Source of the DNA: an uncultured Caldilineaceae bacterium
GTDB lineage: Bacteria > Chloroflexota > Anaerolineae > Caldilineales > Caldilineaceae
Assembly: GCA_958295915.1 (NCBI GenBank)
Contig: OY282381.1
Coordinates: 270,722 to 334,721 of the forward strand
Length of the DNA: 64,000 bases
Reading direction: 5' to 3'
Shown: one piece after another, positions 29,891 to 40,671 of the stretch
Layout: every line of letters begins with the position of its first letter
Numbering within the stretch: the first letter of the stretch is position 1
Made by a program: the position numbers and the translations under genes
Notes under the pieces: generated by a model
Seen by the model: only the letters and a program-made list of their open reading frames with translations
Databases searched by the model: none
What the model was told of the DNA's origin: nothing

Positions 29891-29927
29891 ACAGATTAGC
29901 ACTCAACATATCTGAGTGCTAATCTGT
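29891..29927. promoter_or_regulatory. CIRCE operator (HrcA binding site)
   Basis: TTAGCACTC (29896-29904), nine bases, GAGTGCTAA (29914-29922) is a perfect CIRCE element. The palindrome extends five further base pairs on each side (ACAGA and TCTGT). It indicates HrcA repression relieved by heat or unfolded protein load. hrcA itself is not in the window. Confidence 0.96.
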
Positions 29928-30058
29928 ATCTTGAAAAGCTACTCTATCCATGCGTATGCTTCCCTTATCTCTGGGCTGCATCGTGGATGGATGAGCGTTG
30001 TGTCCACTATCCACTATATTTCTTTCAGAATCTGTCGCAAGGCAAGGAGGAAGGTCGA

Positions 30059-30349
30059 ATGAATTTGAAGCCGCTCGGCGATCGGCTGGTAGTCAAGCCT
30101 CTGGAGGGGGAAGAGCAGACTTCTTCGGGCATCTATCTGCCGGAAACAGCCAAAGAGAAGCCGCAGCAGGGTGAGGTTATCGCCGCGGGTCCCGGTGCGC
30201 GGGATGAAGATGGGAATCGCATTGCAATGGATGTTTCCGTCGGTGATATCGTTCTATATGCGAGGTACTCCGGCGCCAACATCAAACTGGATACGACTGA
30301 GTATCTGATTCTCAAGGAATCGGATGTATTGGCGCTGGTGGCAAGCTAA
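30059..30349 (+). CDS. groES: Co-chaperonin GroES
   Basis: ATG at 30059 behind AAGGAGG gives the standard 96-residue GroES. Motifs are [20 protein letters not shown], the mobile loop [20 protein letters not shown] and the end [15 protein letters not shown]. It caps GroEL during protein folding in the cytoplasm. It is first in the groES-groEL operon, with 82 bases between the genes. Confidence 0.97.
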   Translation: MNLKPLGDRLVVKPLEGEEQTSSGIYLPETAKEKPQQGEVIAAGPGARDEDGNRIAMDVSVGDIVLYARYSGANIKLDTTEYLILKESDVLALVAS

Positions 30350-30425
30350 GCGCCCCGACAATCTTAGATTAGAAAAAAATTTATTCCTCCCGCTACTGTA
30401 GAGTGGGACACTTTGGAGGAGATAG

Positions 30426-32069
<1,644 letters not shown>

Positions 32070-32101
32070 GAACGCCGGTTCAACCGAATACAAACAAAAA
32101 G

Positions 32102-32137
32102 GGCGTCGGGGACAGAAACTCTCCGACGCCTTTTTTT
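32102..32137 (+). terminator. Rho-independent terminator of groESL
   Basis: GGCGTCGG (32102-32109) and CCGACGCC (32123-32130) form the stem, followed by seven Ts. Confidence 0.9.
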
Positions 32138-32138
32138 G

Positions 32139-32275
32139 GATTCCAGAAAGCAACGCAATGTCGCAAAGGCGCAAAGGCGCAAAGAAAAACCAGGAAGTTC
32201 ATTGTGTCCTCAACGCCGGCAAGCTCTCTACAATCTCTACTGTCTCTAAACTTACGGTGATCACTTTGCCGATCA
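32139..32275. repeat. Duplicated block: dispersed repeat C plus a copy of the R-M gene 3' end
   Basis: This block repeats the next one (from 32276). Both begin GATTCCAGAAAGCAACGCAA and carry repeat family C. Here it is followed at 32208-32273 by a diverged copy of the last ~65 bases of the downstream restriction-modification gene (compare 32388-32454). It appears to be a local tandem duplication that left an extra gene end. Confidence 0.75.
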
Positions 32276-32280
32276 GATTC

Positions 32281-32376
32281 CAGAAAGCAACGCAATGTCG
32301 CCAGGACGCAAAGACGCAAAGGAAAACCAGGGAGTTCATTGTGTCCTGGCGTCTCCGCGCCTTTGCGTTGTGTTTT
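32281..32376. repeat. Dispersed imperfect palindromic repeat family C
   Basis: The left part (CAACGCAATGTCGCCAGG, then GACGCAAAG units) and the right part (CCTGGCGTCTCCGCG, then CCTTTGCGTTG) are imperfect inverted arms. Related copies are at 32144-32206, 37432-37522 (opposite orientation) and 52300-52368, always next to a gene end. Confidence 0.7.
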
Positions 32377-35300
32377 CAAACCGTCCTCAACGCCGGCAAG
32401 CTCTCCACAATCTTCACCGTCTCTAAACTTACGCTGATCACTTTGCCGATCAGATTGACGATGTACTGCGGGTCATCGGCGCGGTTGGGGTCGTTGACGA
32501 TGCCGCTGCGTCTGTCGGTCTTGAGGCGGTACTGGTCGATGATCCACTCCAGGGCCGAGCGGTTGCCCAGCCGATAGGCAAAGGCTTTTGATGGAATTCC
32601 AGCGAGTGTCAGGAAGTCGTTGTAGCGGAGCTGTGTTTTGTCTTTGGAGAGGCGCATCTTCTCGACGCGCCAATCGAGGGACTGACCCGACGTCTCTGTC
32701 ATGTCGAGCGGATAGGCGGGCATCTCTTCATAGCCGACGTGGATCTCGGCCAGGCGCGCGCCGGCTTGGGCAAAGGCCCGAAAATGATCAGGATTCACGG
32801 GATTATCGGGATTTTCAGGATAGGGGATGCGCGGCAGGTCGCGTTTGAGGTTGGCCTGGTAGCGCTCACGGTAGCGCGGATGGTGCAGGATGGCGTAGAC
32901 GGCATGGAAGATATCCCATTTGCTGATTGTGTCGTCGCGGTAACGCGCGCGGAACTGCGCCAAGGCCCAATCGGTGATGTTCTCGCGCCGGTTTGTCCCG
33001 TCCTCGTCGTAGGTGTAGAAGGGGAAGCATTGGGTCTTTTCGAGTATGTCAAGGCACGGAATCATAGAAACCATCAAGGTGTGAAAAGGTTTGTTGCTTC
33101 CAAGTCCACTGATACAAATTACCCGGTTCTCTTTTTCGGTCTCCGCTGTGGGGAAGATGGATGGGCAGACGTATACACGTTCGTTCAGCATCCGGTTAAA
33201 GTAAAGGTTCGATTTCGTGAACGGACGATAGAGTGATGCCCTCAGCTTTTCTTGCGAAAAATCAGCGATTTTCCCTCGTGTCAAGTTTCGTTTAAGTGTC
33301 TCGCCCCAGCTAATTCGACGGTCATCATAGACTACAAAATCATCGACGTTGGCATCTCGGCCTGCCTGTCGTTCCCACTTGAACACCTGCTCATTGTAGA
33401 AATCGATCATCCGACCCATGTTCTCTGTGAGCGCGTCGCGATTGAAATTGTACGCCCAGGCATCACGATTGGTTTTGACGCCGTTACTGAATCTGTGAAA
33501 GATCACACCTACCGCCTCGCCTTTTGCCGCCTTCGCTTCCCTGCTTCCCAGCGGCATAAAGGTCTCAAATTCGGCGTGAAGTCCTTCTGTCAGCCAGGTG
33601 TGCTTTGCATCGATGGAAGCCTGTTTCAGCGGGACGTTGGTATAGTCGCCGAATCGGGTTAAAACTTCCTGCTTCGCGCGAGCTTTGAGATAGTCGTCAA
33701 TCGAGTAGATCCAGACCTCAGCCGCCTCAGATTCCGCTCCCGCTTTCCTGATGAAGAAACTGATCCCCACCCCAACGCGGATCTGATCATCAAAAATATT
33801 CCCGCCCTCTTTGCGTCGACGTTCAGCGGAGGTGCGGGCATTCCCTTTGAGATCGATGTGATAGATCCTGGTGAAATCCTGTTCAAGGTGTTTTCTCATG
33901 CCATCAAACGCCACGCCGTCGAGAAAGCCGTTGTTGGTCACGAAGGCGACAATCCCCTCCTCGCCTATCCGATCCGCTGCCCAGCGTATCGCTTTGACAT
34001 ACGGGTCAGAGATGGCTTTCTTGTTAGCCGCCTTCGAGGCTTGCGCGTACGTCTCCGCCACCCGTTTGTCCAGCGTCCCGTATTTGCGATTCTTGTTGTT
34101 GTCGTTCTCGTTGATCTGGCCCACGTTGTAGGGCGGATTGCCGATGATGACGGTGATATCCTGTCCCTGCTGAGACTGCACCCGTTCGCTGTTCTCCGGC
34201 GCCAAGAAGCTGAGTTGGATATCCTCGGCCAGCTCGAAGGTGTCCACCAGACAGATGCCGCCGAAGGGCGCGTACTGGCCGGTCAGCTCGTAGTATTCAT
34301 GCTCGATGTTCAGAGCCGCGATGTAGTACGGCAGCAGCAGCACTTCGTTGCAGTGCAGCTCACGCGCGTACTTGTCGGGCAGACGGGAAAGTTTGCCCAT
34401 CTCCTGGATATGGCGCATGACGCGCAGGATGAAGTTGCCCGTGCCCACGAAGGGATCCAGCAGATGGACGCCCGCAGCGGCCAGAGAGCGGTCAAACTCG
34501 CGGCGCAGTAAGGCCTCCACCGATCGCACCATAAAGTCGACGATCGGCTGCGGCGTGTAGACGATGCCGTGCGTGTCGGCCACTCTGACAGAAAAGCCCT
34601 GAAAGAAATTCTCGTAGACGGTGTTGAGAAAGCCCTGCTTCTCGGAAAAGTCGTCGATGGCGGCGGCTGTGGTTTCGATGGCGGCGTAGAAGCGATCCAA
34701 GGGGCGGAAGAACTCCCGCCGACTGAAACGCTGGCTCGTCAACGCGCGCGCCACCTCTTCGATCTCGCGGGCGATCACGTTGCGCGCCACAAAGTCCGGG
34801 TTGTCGAACACGCGCCGGAAGATGCGCTCGGTCAGCAGGTGCTGGATCAACATCTCCTCCACCGCCTGATCGGAGATGTTGGGGTTGATGGCCTCGCGAC
34901 ACAGATCCGCGAAGCGGCCGAAGGCGTCGATAAAGACCGGATTGCCGCGACGCTCCCCTTCGATCAGAGACAGCAGAGCCGCAGCCAGTTCCGGCGCCAC
35001 CGCTTTGAACTCCTCCACGGACTGCTGCCAGTCTGCAAAGGCCGGCGGCCGGTAGGCGAAGAAGACCCGCAGCCCGGCGATGAGCGCATCCGCCTCCCCG
35101 ATAGGGCCGTCCCACACCCGTTGCCCCTGCTGGATTACGACCATGCGATCGGGGGCCTGGAAGAGGATATTGTCATCGGGATAGCCGGCCGCCAGCTTCC
35201 GGCGCACTTCCACATCCAGGTCGTCGGCGCTGTCCTTGGCCTCCCAGTAGCCGTGGGCCAGCCTGAAGCTGTCCAGCAGCGCGCCGTCGATGCGGATCGT

Positions 35301-35489
35301 GCGGTTGCCGCGCAGCTTCCTGCTGTACTGCTCGGCCAGCGTCCAGCCGAAGGGTTGGGCGGCCGCGCGCAGGAGAGTGGCGAAGGCGGGGGCCACCGCG
35401 CCCTCATGCACGAGGCCGAGCCGGGTCAGTCTGTTTATCTCGGCGAAGTAGTCTTTGACGACTTTGTGTGTGGCTTTGAGCTGAAACAT
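32376..35489 (-). CDS. Fused restriction-modification enzyme (type ISP/IIG-like), copy 1
   Basis: In this 1037-residue protein the N-terminal PD-(D/E)xK nuclease-like segment has Asp68 and the ExK pair Glu83/Lys85 (GYWEAKD). A helical coupler follows, then an adenine methyltransferase: motif I HLLDPFVGTGNFIL (~residue 344) and motif IV NPPYN (~residue 450). The C-terminal target-recognition region ends in the type ISP specificity domain. Unlike LlaBIII/LlaGI there is no helicase, so it is closer to type IIG. It should methylate adenine and cleave DNA from one polypeptide. Residues ~465-818 diverge from copy 2, while both ends are nearly identical. Confidence 0.85.
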   Translation of the reverse strand: MFQLKATHKVVKDYFAEINRLTRLGLVHEGAVAPAFATLLRAAAQPFGWTLAEQYSRKLRGNRTIRIDGALLDSFRLAHGYWEAKDSADDLDVEVRRKLAAGYPDDNILFQAPDRMVVIQQGQRVWDGPIGEADALIAGLRVFFAYRPPAFADWQQSVEEFKAVAPELAAALLSLIEGERRGNPVFIDAFGRFADLCREAINPNISDQAVEEMLIQHLLTERIFRRVFDNPDFVARNVIAREIEEVARALTSQRFSRREFFRPLDRFYAAIETTAAAIDDFSEKQGFLNTVYENFFQGFSVRVADTHGIVYTPQPIVDFMVRSVEALLRREFDRSLAAAGVHLLDPFVGTGNFILRVMRHIQEMGKLSRLPDKYARELHCNEVLLLPYYIAALNIEHEYYELTGQYAPFGGICLVDTFELAEDIQLSFLAPENSERVQSQQGQDITVIIGNPPYNVGQINENDNNKNRKYGTLDKRVAETYAQASKAANKKAISDPYVKAIRWAADRIGEEGIVAFVTNNGFLDGVAFDGMRKHLEQDFTRIYHIDLKGNARTSAERRRKEGGNIFDDQIRVGVGISFFIRKAGAESEAAEVWIYSIDDYLKARAKQEVLTRFGDYTNVPLKQASIDAKHTWLTEGLHAEFETFMPLGSREAKAAKGEAVGVIFHRFSNGVKTNRDAWAYNFNRDALTENMGRMIDFYNEQVFKWERQAGRDANVDDFVVYDDRRISWGETLKRNLTRGKIADFSQEKLRASLYRPFTKSNLYFNRMLNERVYVCPSIFPTAETEKENRVICISGLGSNKPFHTLMVSMIPCLDILEKTQCFPFYTYDEDGTNRRENITDWALAQFRARYRDDTISKWDIFHAVYAILHHPRYRERYQANLKRDLPRIPYPENPDNPVNPDHFRAFAQAGARLAEIHVGYEEMPAYPLDMTETSGQSLDWRVEKMRLSKDKTQLRYNDFLTLAGIPSKAFAYRLGNRSALEWIIDQYRLKTDRRSGIVNDPNRADDPQYIVNLIGKVISVSLETVKIVESLPALRTV

Positions 35490-35506
35490 AGGCGGGTCCG
35501 GTCTGA

Positions 35507-36049
35507 TCAGAATATCTCGTCCAGGGCGATGCTGAATCCTTCCAGAATCGGCGAACGCGCCGTCTGCCCTGCCCCGTAGATGCCCGCAACCTCGAAGCGG
35601 CGCTCGCCGCGCCGCAGAACCATGATCGTCCTGGCGTCGGGATCCACTATCCAGTACTCGTGCACCCCGTGTCGCGCATACAGATCGAGTTTGAGCGTCC
35701 TGTCGCGCTCGGCCGTGGCGGGGGAGAGGATTTCGACAACCAGGTCGGGCGCGCCTTGAATGTTCTCGGGGGTGATGATGTTCTCTCGTTCATTGGAGAC
35801 GAACAGCAGGTCCGGTTGCACCACGTCCGTGTCCGACAGCACAACATCGAAGGGGGCAAAATACACTTTCCCCAAGTTGCGCTTACGTATGAATGCTCGC
35901 ATTTCGAAATATAACTCACCCAGGATGTATTGATGGATCTCTCCAGGCGCTGGCGCCATAACCAACTCTCCGTTCAGCAGTTCGTAGCGTTCATCGTCCG
36001 ACGTCTCCAGGTAGTCGGCGTAGGTAAGTTTGGTCTGTAGGCTGATCAT
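35507..36049 (-). CDS. Uma2 family (DUF820) PD-(D/E)xK nuclease-like protein, copy 1
   Basis: ATG at 36049 follows AGGAGG; the 180-residue product starts MISLQTKLTYADYLETSDDERYELL. Restriction-endonuclease-like features are VVQPDLLFVS, DLVVEILSPATAERDR and KLDLYARHGVHEYWIVDP (the Asp...Glu...Lys core). The family is abundant in Cyanobacteria and Chloroflexota, with nuclease fold but poorly known role. It lies between two R-M paralogues and is one of three close tandem copies. Confidence 0.9.
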   Translation of the reverse strand: MISLQTKLTYADYLETSDDERYELLNGELVMAPAPGEIHQYILGELYFEMRAFIRKRNLGKVYFAPFDVVLSDTDVVQPDLLFVSNERENIITPENIQGAPDLVVEILSPATAERDRTLKLDLYARHGVHEYWIVDPDARTIMVLRRGERRFEVAGIYGAGQTARSPILEGFSIALDEIF

Positions 36050-36078
36050 CTGCGTCCTCCTCACTCCTCCTCTACGCC

Positions 36079-36621
36079 TCAGAATATCTCGTCCAGGGCG
36101 ATGCTGAATCCTTCCAGAATCGGCGAACGCGCCGTCTGCTCTGCCCCGTAGATGCCCGCAACCTCGAAGCGACGCTCGCCGCGCCGCAGAACCATGATCG
36201 TCCTGGCGTCGGGATCCACTATCCAGTACTCGTGCACCCCGTGTCGCGCATACAGATCGAGTTTGAGCGTCCTGTCGCGCTCGGCCGTGGCGGGGGAGAG
36301 GATTTCGACAACCAGGTCGGGCGCGCCTTGAACGTTCTCACGAGTGAGGATGTGTTTTCGGCGCTTGGAGACGAACAACAGGTCCGGTTGCACCACGTCC
36401 GTGTCCGACAGCACTACGTCGGTGGGAGCAAAATAAACGTCCCCCAAGTCGCGCTCATCTACAAATGCTGCCATCTTGGCGTACAGTTTGCCCAAAACGT
36501 ATTGATGATATAGAAGCGGCGCTGGCGTCATAACCAACTCTCCGTTCAGCAGTTCGTAGCGTTCATCGTCCGACGTCTCCAGGTAGTCGGCATAGGTAAG
36601 TTTGGTCTGTAGGCTGATCAC
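36079..36621 (-). CDS. Uma2 family nuclease-like protein, copy 2
   Basis: The start is the GTG at 36621, because AAGGAGG lies 6 bases upstream and the product then aligns exactly with copy 1 (MISLQTKLTYADYLE); the open frame runs further but is not conserved. The 180 residues keep VVQPDLLFVS, LVVEILSPATAERDR and YWIVDPDARTIMVLRRG. The C-terminal half is almost identical to copy 1, while the region around KMAAFVDERDLGDVYFAPTD differs, suggesting gene conversion between the copies. Confidence 0.9.
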   Translation of the reverse strand: MISLQTKLTYADYLETSDDERYELLNGELVMTPAPLLYHQYVLGKLYAKMAAFVDERDLGDVYFAPTDVVLSDTDVVQPDLLFVSKRRKHILTRENVQGAPDLVVEILSPATAERDRTLKLDLYARHGVHEYWIVDPDARTIMVLRRGERRFEVAGIYGAEQTARSPILEGFSIALDEIF

Positions 36622-36699
36622 ATTGGCCCTCCTTTGCAAGAGTGAGGAGAAAGGAACCCTTCGCGCTCGCTTCGCGAACCGTAGCGCCACAGCATGGCG

Positions 36700-37251
36700 T
36701 CACCGACGTCTGAACTTTCCCTCCAGGTTGAAGGTGAACCCCTCCAGAATCGGCGAACGCGCCGTCTGCTCTGCCCCGTAGATGCCCGCAACCTCGAAGC
36801 GGCGCTCGCCGCGCCGCAGAACCATGATCGTCCTGGCGTCGGGATCCACTATCCAGTACTCGTGCGCCCCGTGTCGCGCATACAGATCGAGTTTGAGCGT
36901 CCTGTCGCGCTCGGCCGTGGCGGGGGAGAGGATTTCGACAACCAGGTCGGGCGCGCCTTGAATGTTCTCAGGGGTGATGATGTGGTTTCGCTCATTGGAG
37001 ACGAACAGCAGATCCGGCTGCACCACATCCATGTCCGACAGCGCCACGTCGGTGGGGGCAAAATAAACGTCCCCCAAGTCGCGTTCATATATGAATGCTC
37101 CCATCTCAATGTATAGCCTACCCAAGATATATTGATGTATCTCTCTAGGCGCTGGCGCCATAACCAACTCTCCGTTCAGCAGTTCGTAGCGTTCATCGTC
37201 CGATGTCTTCAGATAGTCGGCATAGGTGAGTTTGGTCTGTAGGCTGATCAC
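36700..37251 (-). CDS. Uma2 family nuclease-like protein, copy 3
   Basis: GTG at 37251 lies behind the same AGGAGG context as copy 2 and gives 183 residues starting MISLQTKLTYADYLKTSDDE. The core motifs are unchanged; the C-terminus differs (EGFTFNLEGKFRRR in place of EGFSIALDEIF). It is first in the three-gene Uma2 run. Expression probably comes from upstream of 37252, where no clear promoter was picked out. Confidence 0.9.
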   Translation of the reverse strand: MISLQTKLTYADYLKTSDDERYELLNGELVMAPAPREIHQYILGRLYIEMGAFIYERDLGDVYFAPTDVALSDMDVVQPDLLFVSNERNHIITPENIQGAPDLVVEILSPATAERDRTLKLDLYARHGAHEYWIVDPDARTIMVLRRGERRFEVAGIYGAEQTARSPILEGFTFNLEGKFRRR

Positions 37252-37431
37252 ATTGGCCCTCCTTTGTAGAAGCGGGGGAGTGAATCCTGCTCGCACGCTC
37301 CTGTACTGCGCCAAGTATAGCACAGAAGTGCTAAAATGGACGCCTCCCGGTTTGGGTCGCGGAACGCATTGTCTGAATCAGGATTATCAGGATGGAAGGA
37401 TACACAGGATATAGATTCCAGCGAACAGTCT

Positions 37432-37522
37432 CCAGAAAGCAACGCAAAGGCGCGGAGACGCCAGGACACAATGAACTCCCCAGTTTTCCTTTGCGCCTTT
37501 GCGTCCTGGCGACATTGCGTTT
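37432..37522. repeat. Dispersed repeat family C, inverted copy
   Basis: The sequence AACGCAAAGGCGCGGAGACG and later CCTTTGCGTCCTGGCGACAT is the reverse-oriented counterpart of the 32281 copy. It abuts the 3' end of the second R-M gene, just as the other copy abuts the first. No gene is seen in 37252-37523. Confidence 0.7.
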
Positions 37523-37523
37523 T

Positions 37524-40500
37524 TTAAATCGGCCTCAATGCCGGCAAACCCTCTACAATCTTCACCGTCTCTAAACTTACGCTGATCACCTTGCCGATCA
37601 GGTTGACGATGTACTGCGGGTCATCGGCGCGGTTGGGGTCGTTGACGATGCCGCTGCGTCTGTCGGTCTTGAGGCGGTACTGGTCGATGATCCACTCCAG
37701 GGCCGAGCGGTTGCCCAGCCGATAGGCAAAGGCTTTTGATGGAATTCCAGCGAGTGTCAGGAAGTCGTTGTAGCGGAGCTGTGTTTTATCTCGGGAGAGC
37801 TTCATCTTCTCGACGCGCCAATCGAGGGACTGACCTGACGTCTCGGTCATGTCGAGCGGATAGACGGGCATCTCTTTATAGCCGACGTGGATCTCGGCCA
37901 GGCGCGCGCCGGCTTGGGCAAAGGCCCGAAAATGATCAGGATTCACAGGATTATCGGGATTTTCAGGATAGGGGATGCGCGGCAGGTCGCGTTTGAGGTT
38001 GGCCTGGTAGCGCTCGCGGTAGCGCGGATGGTGCAGGATGGCGTAGATGGAATGGAAGATGTCCCATTTGCTGATTGTGTCGTCGCGGTAGCGCGCGCGG
38101 AACTGCGCCAAGGCCCAATCGGTGATGTTCTCGCGCCGGTTTGTCCCGTCCTCGTCGTAGGTGTAGAAGGGAAAGCATTGGGAATCTCCAGTAAAATGAA
38201 GATCCGTTACCTGCTGCGTCATCAGGCAGTGGAATGGCTTTTTGTTTCCAACGGCTGTGAGGCAGATCGCCCGGTTCTCTGTTTCTGTCTGCGCTGTGGG
38301 GAAGATGGATGGGAACACAGAAACTTGGTGGGTTAGAATTCTATCAAAGAACAGATTCGTTTTCGTGAAAGGACGGTAGAGAGATTGTCGGATTTTTGCT
38401 TCCGTAAATTCTGCGATTTGCCCGCCCTTGAGTTTCTGTTTTAAGACTGAACTCCACTTGATTTTCTTATCATCATAGACCACACAATCATCGACGTTTG
38501 CACCCTGATTTGCCTGCCCATTCCACTTGAACACCTGCTCATTGTAGGTGTCAATTGTCCGCTTCATGTTCTCTGTGAGCGCGTCGCGGTTGAAGTTGTA
38601 CGCCCAGGCATCACGGTTCGTGCTGATACCAAGGCTATAAACCTTAAAAATCACATCCACTGTCTCGCCTTTTGCCGCCTTCGCCTCTCTGCTTCCCAGC
38701 GGCATAAAGGTTTCAAATTCGGCGTGGAGTCCCTCTGTCAGCCAGGTGTGGCGCTTGTCCGGCATTATCGTCTGCCATTCGATGTTGCGATACTGCTCCT
38801 TTGCATCGAGATGGCGATACTTCTCTTCCTTGCGCCACAACTCATCGACACGCGCGTAGAAGATTTCGGCTTGAGCATTTGCTTTGTCGCGCCTTTTGAC
38901 GAAAAAATTGACGCTGACACCTACCTGAATCCCAAAGACGTTGTGCGTTGTGCCTGAGAGCTTTGGATTCTTGCGTACATTCCCGCTTAAATCCAGAATG
39001 TAAATCGAGTCGAAGTCGTCTGCAAGACATTTTCTCATGCCATCAAACGCCATAGCGTCAAGAAAGCTGTTGTTGGTCACAAAGGCGACAATCCCCTCCT
39101 TGCCGATGCGGTCCGCTGCCCAGCGAATCGCTTTGACATACGGGTCAGAGAGTTTGTTTTTATTGGTCGCCTTCGAGGCTTGCGAATAGGTATCCCGCAC
39201 GCGCGCATCCATCGTCCCATACGTCCGATTCTTGTTGTTGTCGTTCTCGTTGACCTGTCCGATGTTGTAGGGCGGATTGCCGATGATGACGGTGATATCC
39301 TGTCCCTGCTGAGACCACGCCCGTTCACTGTTCTCCGGCGCCAAGAGGCTGAGTTGGATATTCTCGGCCAGCTCGAAGGTGTCCACCAGACAGATGCCGC
39401 CGAAGGGCGCGTACTGGCCGGTCAGCTCGTAGTATTCATGCTCGATGTTCAGGGCCGCAATGTAGTACGGCAGCAGCAGCACTTCGTTGCAGTGCAGTTC
39501 GCGCGCGTACTTGTCGGGCAGACGGGCGAGTTTGCCCATCTCCTGGATATGGCGCATGACGCGCAGGATGAAGTTGCCCGTGCCCACGAAGGGATCCAGC
39601 AGATGGACGCCCACATCGGCCAGAGAGCGGTCAAACTCGCGGCGCAGTAGACTCTCCACAGATCGCACCATAAAGTCGACGATCGGCTGCGGCGTGTAGA
39701 CGATGCCGTGCGTGTCGGCCACTCTGACAGAAAAGCCCTGAAAGAAATTCTCGTAGACGGTGTTGAGAAAGCCCTGCTTCTCGGAAAAGTCGTCGATGGC
39801 GGCGGCAGTGGTTTCGATAGCGGCGTAGAAGCGATCCAAGGGGCGGAAGAACTCCCGCCGACTGAAACGCTGGCTGGTCAACGCGCGCGCCACATCCTCG
39901 ATCTCGCGGGCGATCACGTTGCGCGCCACAAAGTCCGGGTTGTCGAACACGCGCCGGAAGATGCGCTCGGTCAGCAGGTGCTGGATCAACATCTCCTCCA
40001 CCGCCTGATCGGAGATGTTGGGGTTGATGGCTTGGCGACACAGATCCGCGAAGCGGCCGAAGGCGTCGATAAAGACCTGATTGCCGCGACGCTCCCCTTC
40101 GATCAGAGACAGCAGAGCCGCAGCCAGTTCCGGCGCCACCGCTTTGAACTCCTCCACGGCCTGCTGCCAGTCGGCAAAGGCCGGCGGCCGGTAGGCGAAG
40201 AAGACCCGCAGCCCGGCGATGAGCGCATCCGCCTCCCCGATAGGGCCGTCCCACACTCGCTGCCCCTGCTGGATTACAACCATGCGGTCGGGGGCCTGGA
40301 AGAGGATATTGTCATCGGGATAGCCGGCCGCCAGCTTCCGGCGTATCTCCACATCCAGGTCGTCGGCGCTGTCCTTGGCCTCCCAGTAGCCGTGGGCCAG
40401 CTTGAAGCTGTCCAGCAGCGCGCCGTCGATGCGGATCGTGCGGTCGCCGCGCAGTTTCCTGGCGTACTGCTCGGCCAGCGTCCAGCCGAAGGGTTGGGCG

Positions 40501-40628
40501 GCCGCGCGCAGGAAGGTGGCGAAGGCGGGGGCTACCGCGCCCTCATGCACGAGGCCGAGCCGGGTCAGTCTGTTTATCTCGGCGAAGTAGTCTTTGACGA
40601 CTTTGTGTGTGGCTTTGAGCTGAAACAT
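37524..40628 (-). CDS. Fused restriction-modification enzyme (type ISP/IIG-like), copy 2
   Basis: ATG at 40628 (MFQLKATHKVVKDYFAEIN) is chosen by identity with copy 1; a 35-residue upstream extension is not conserved. The 1034 residues have the same nuclease (EAKD), coupler, DPFVGTGNF and NPPYN motifs. The first ~465 residues and the last ~215 are nearly identical to copy 1. The centre differs (SIYILDLSGNVRKNPKL against RIYHIDLKGNARTSAER) apart from an island, HTWLTEGLHAEFETFMPLGS. The DNA target should therefore differ from copy 1. Confidence 0.85.
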   Translation of the reverse strand: MFQLKATHKVVKDYFAEINRLTRLGLVHEGAVAPAFATFLRAAAQPFGWTLAEQYARKLRGDRTIRIDGALLDSFKLAHGYWEAKDSADDLDVEIRRKLAAGYPDDNILFQAPDRMVVIQQGQRVWDGPIGEADALIAGLRVFFAYRPPAFADWQQAVEEFKAVAPELAAALLSLIEGERRGNQVFIDAFGRFADLCRQAINPNISDQAVEEMLIQHLLTERIFRRVFDNPDFVARNVIAREIEDVARALTSQRFSRREFFRPLDRFYAAIETTAAAIDDFSEKQGFLNTVYENFFQGFSVRVADTHGIVYTPQPIVDFMVRSVESLLRREFDRSLADVGVHLLDPFVGTGNFILRVMRHIQEMGKLARLPDKYARELHCNEVLLLPYYIAALNIEHEYYELTGQYAPFGGICLVDTFELAENIQLSLLAPENSERAWSQQGQDITVIIGNPPYNIGQVNENDNNKNRTYGTMDARVRDTYSQASKATNKNKLSDPYVKAIRWAADRIGKEGIVAFVTNNSFLDAMAFDGMRKCLADDFDSIYILDLSGNVRKNPKLSGTTHNVFGIQVGVSVNFFVKRRDKANAQAEIFYARVDELWRKEEKYRHLDAKEQYRNIEWQTIMPDKRHTWLTEGLHAEFETFMPLGSREAKAAKGETVDVIFKVYSLGISTNRDAWAYNFNRDALTENMKRTIDTYNEQVFKWNGQANQGANVDDCVVYDDKKIKWSSVLKQKLKGGQIAEFTEAKIRQSLYRPFTKTNLFFDRILTHQVSVFPSIFPTAQTETENRAICLTAVGNKKPFHCLMTQQVTDLHFTGDSQCFPFYTYDEDGTNRRENITDWALAQFRARYRDDTISKWDIFHSIYAILHHPRYRERYQANLKRDLPRIPYPENPDNPVNPDHFRAFAQAGARLAEIHVGYKEMPVYPLDMTETSGQSLDWRVEKMKLSRDKTQLRYNDFLTLAGIPSKAFAYRLGNRSALEWIIDQYRLKTDRRSGIVNDPNRADDPQYIVNLIGKVISVSLETVKIVEGLPALRPI

Positions 40629-40671
40629 GGGCGGGTCCGAGTCGAAGAGTGGCGCTTCACAAGCTGTATAG

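Noticed and set aside
34569..35579. Plus-strand frames of 336 and 382 residues opposite both R-M genes (also 39708-40856)
   Set aside because: They mirror the nuclease/coupler coding region; conservation between the two follows from the gene duplication, not from a second protein.
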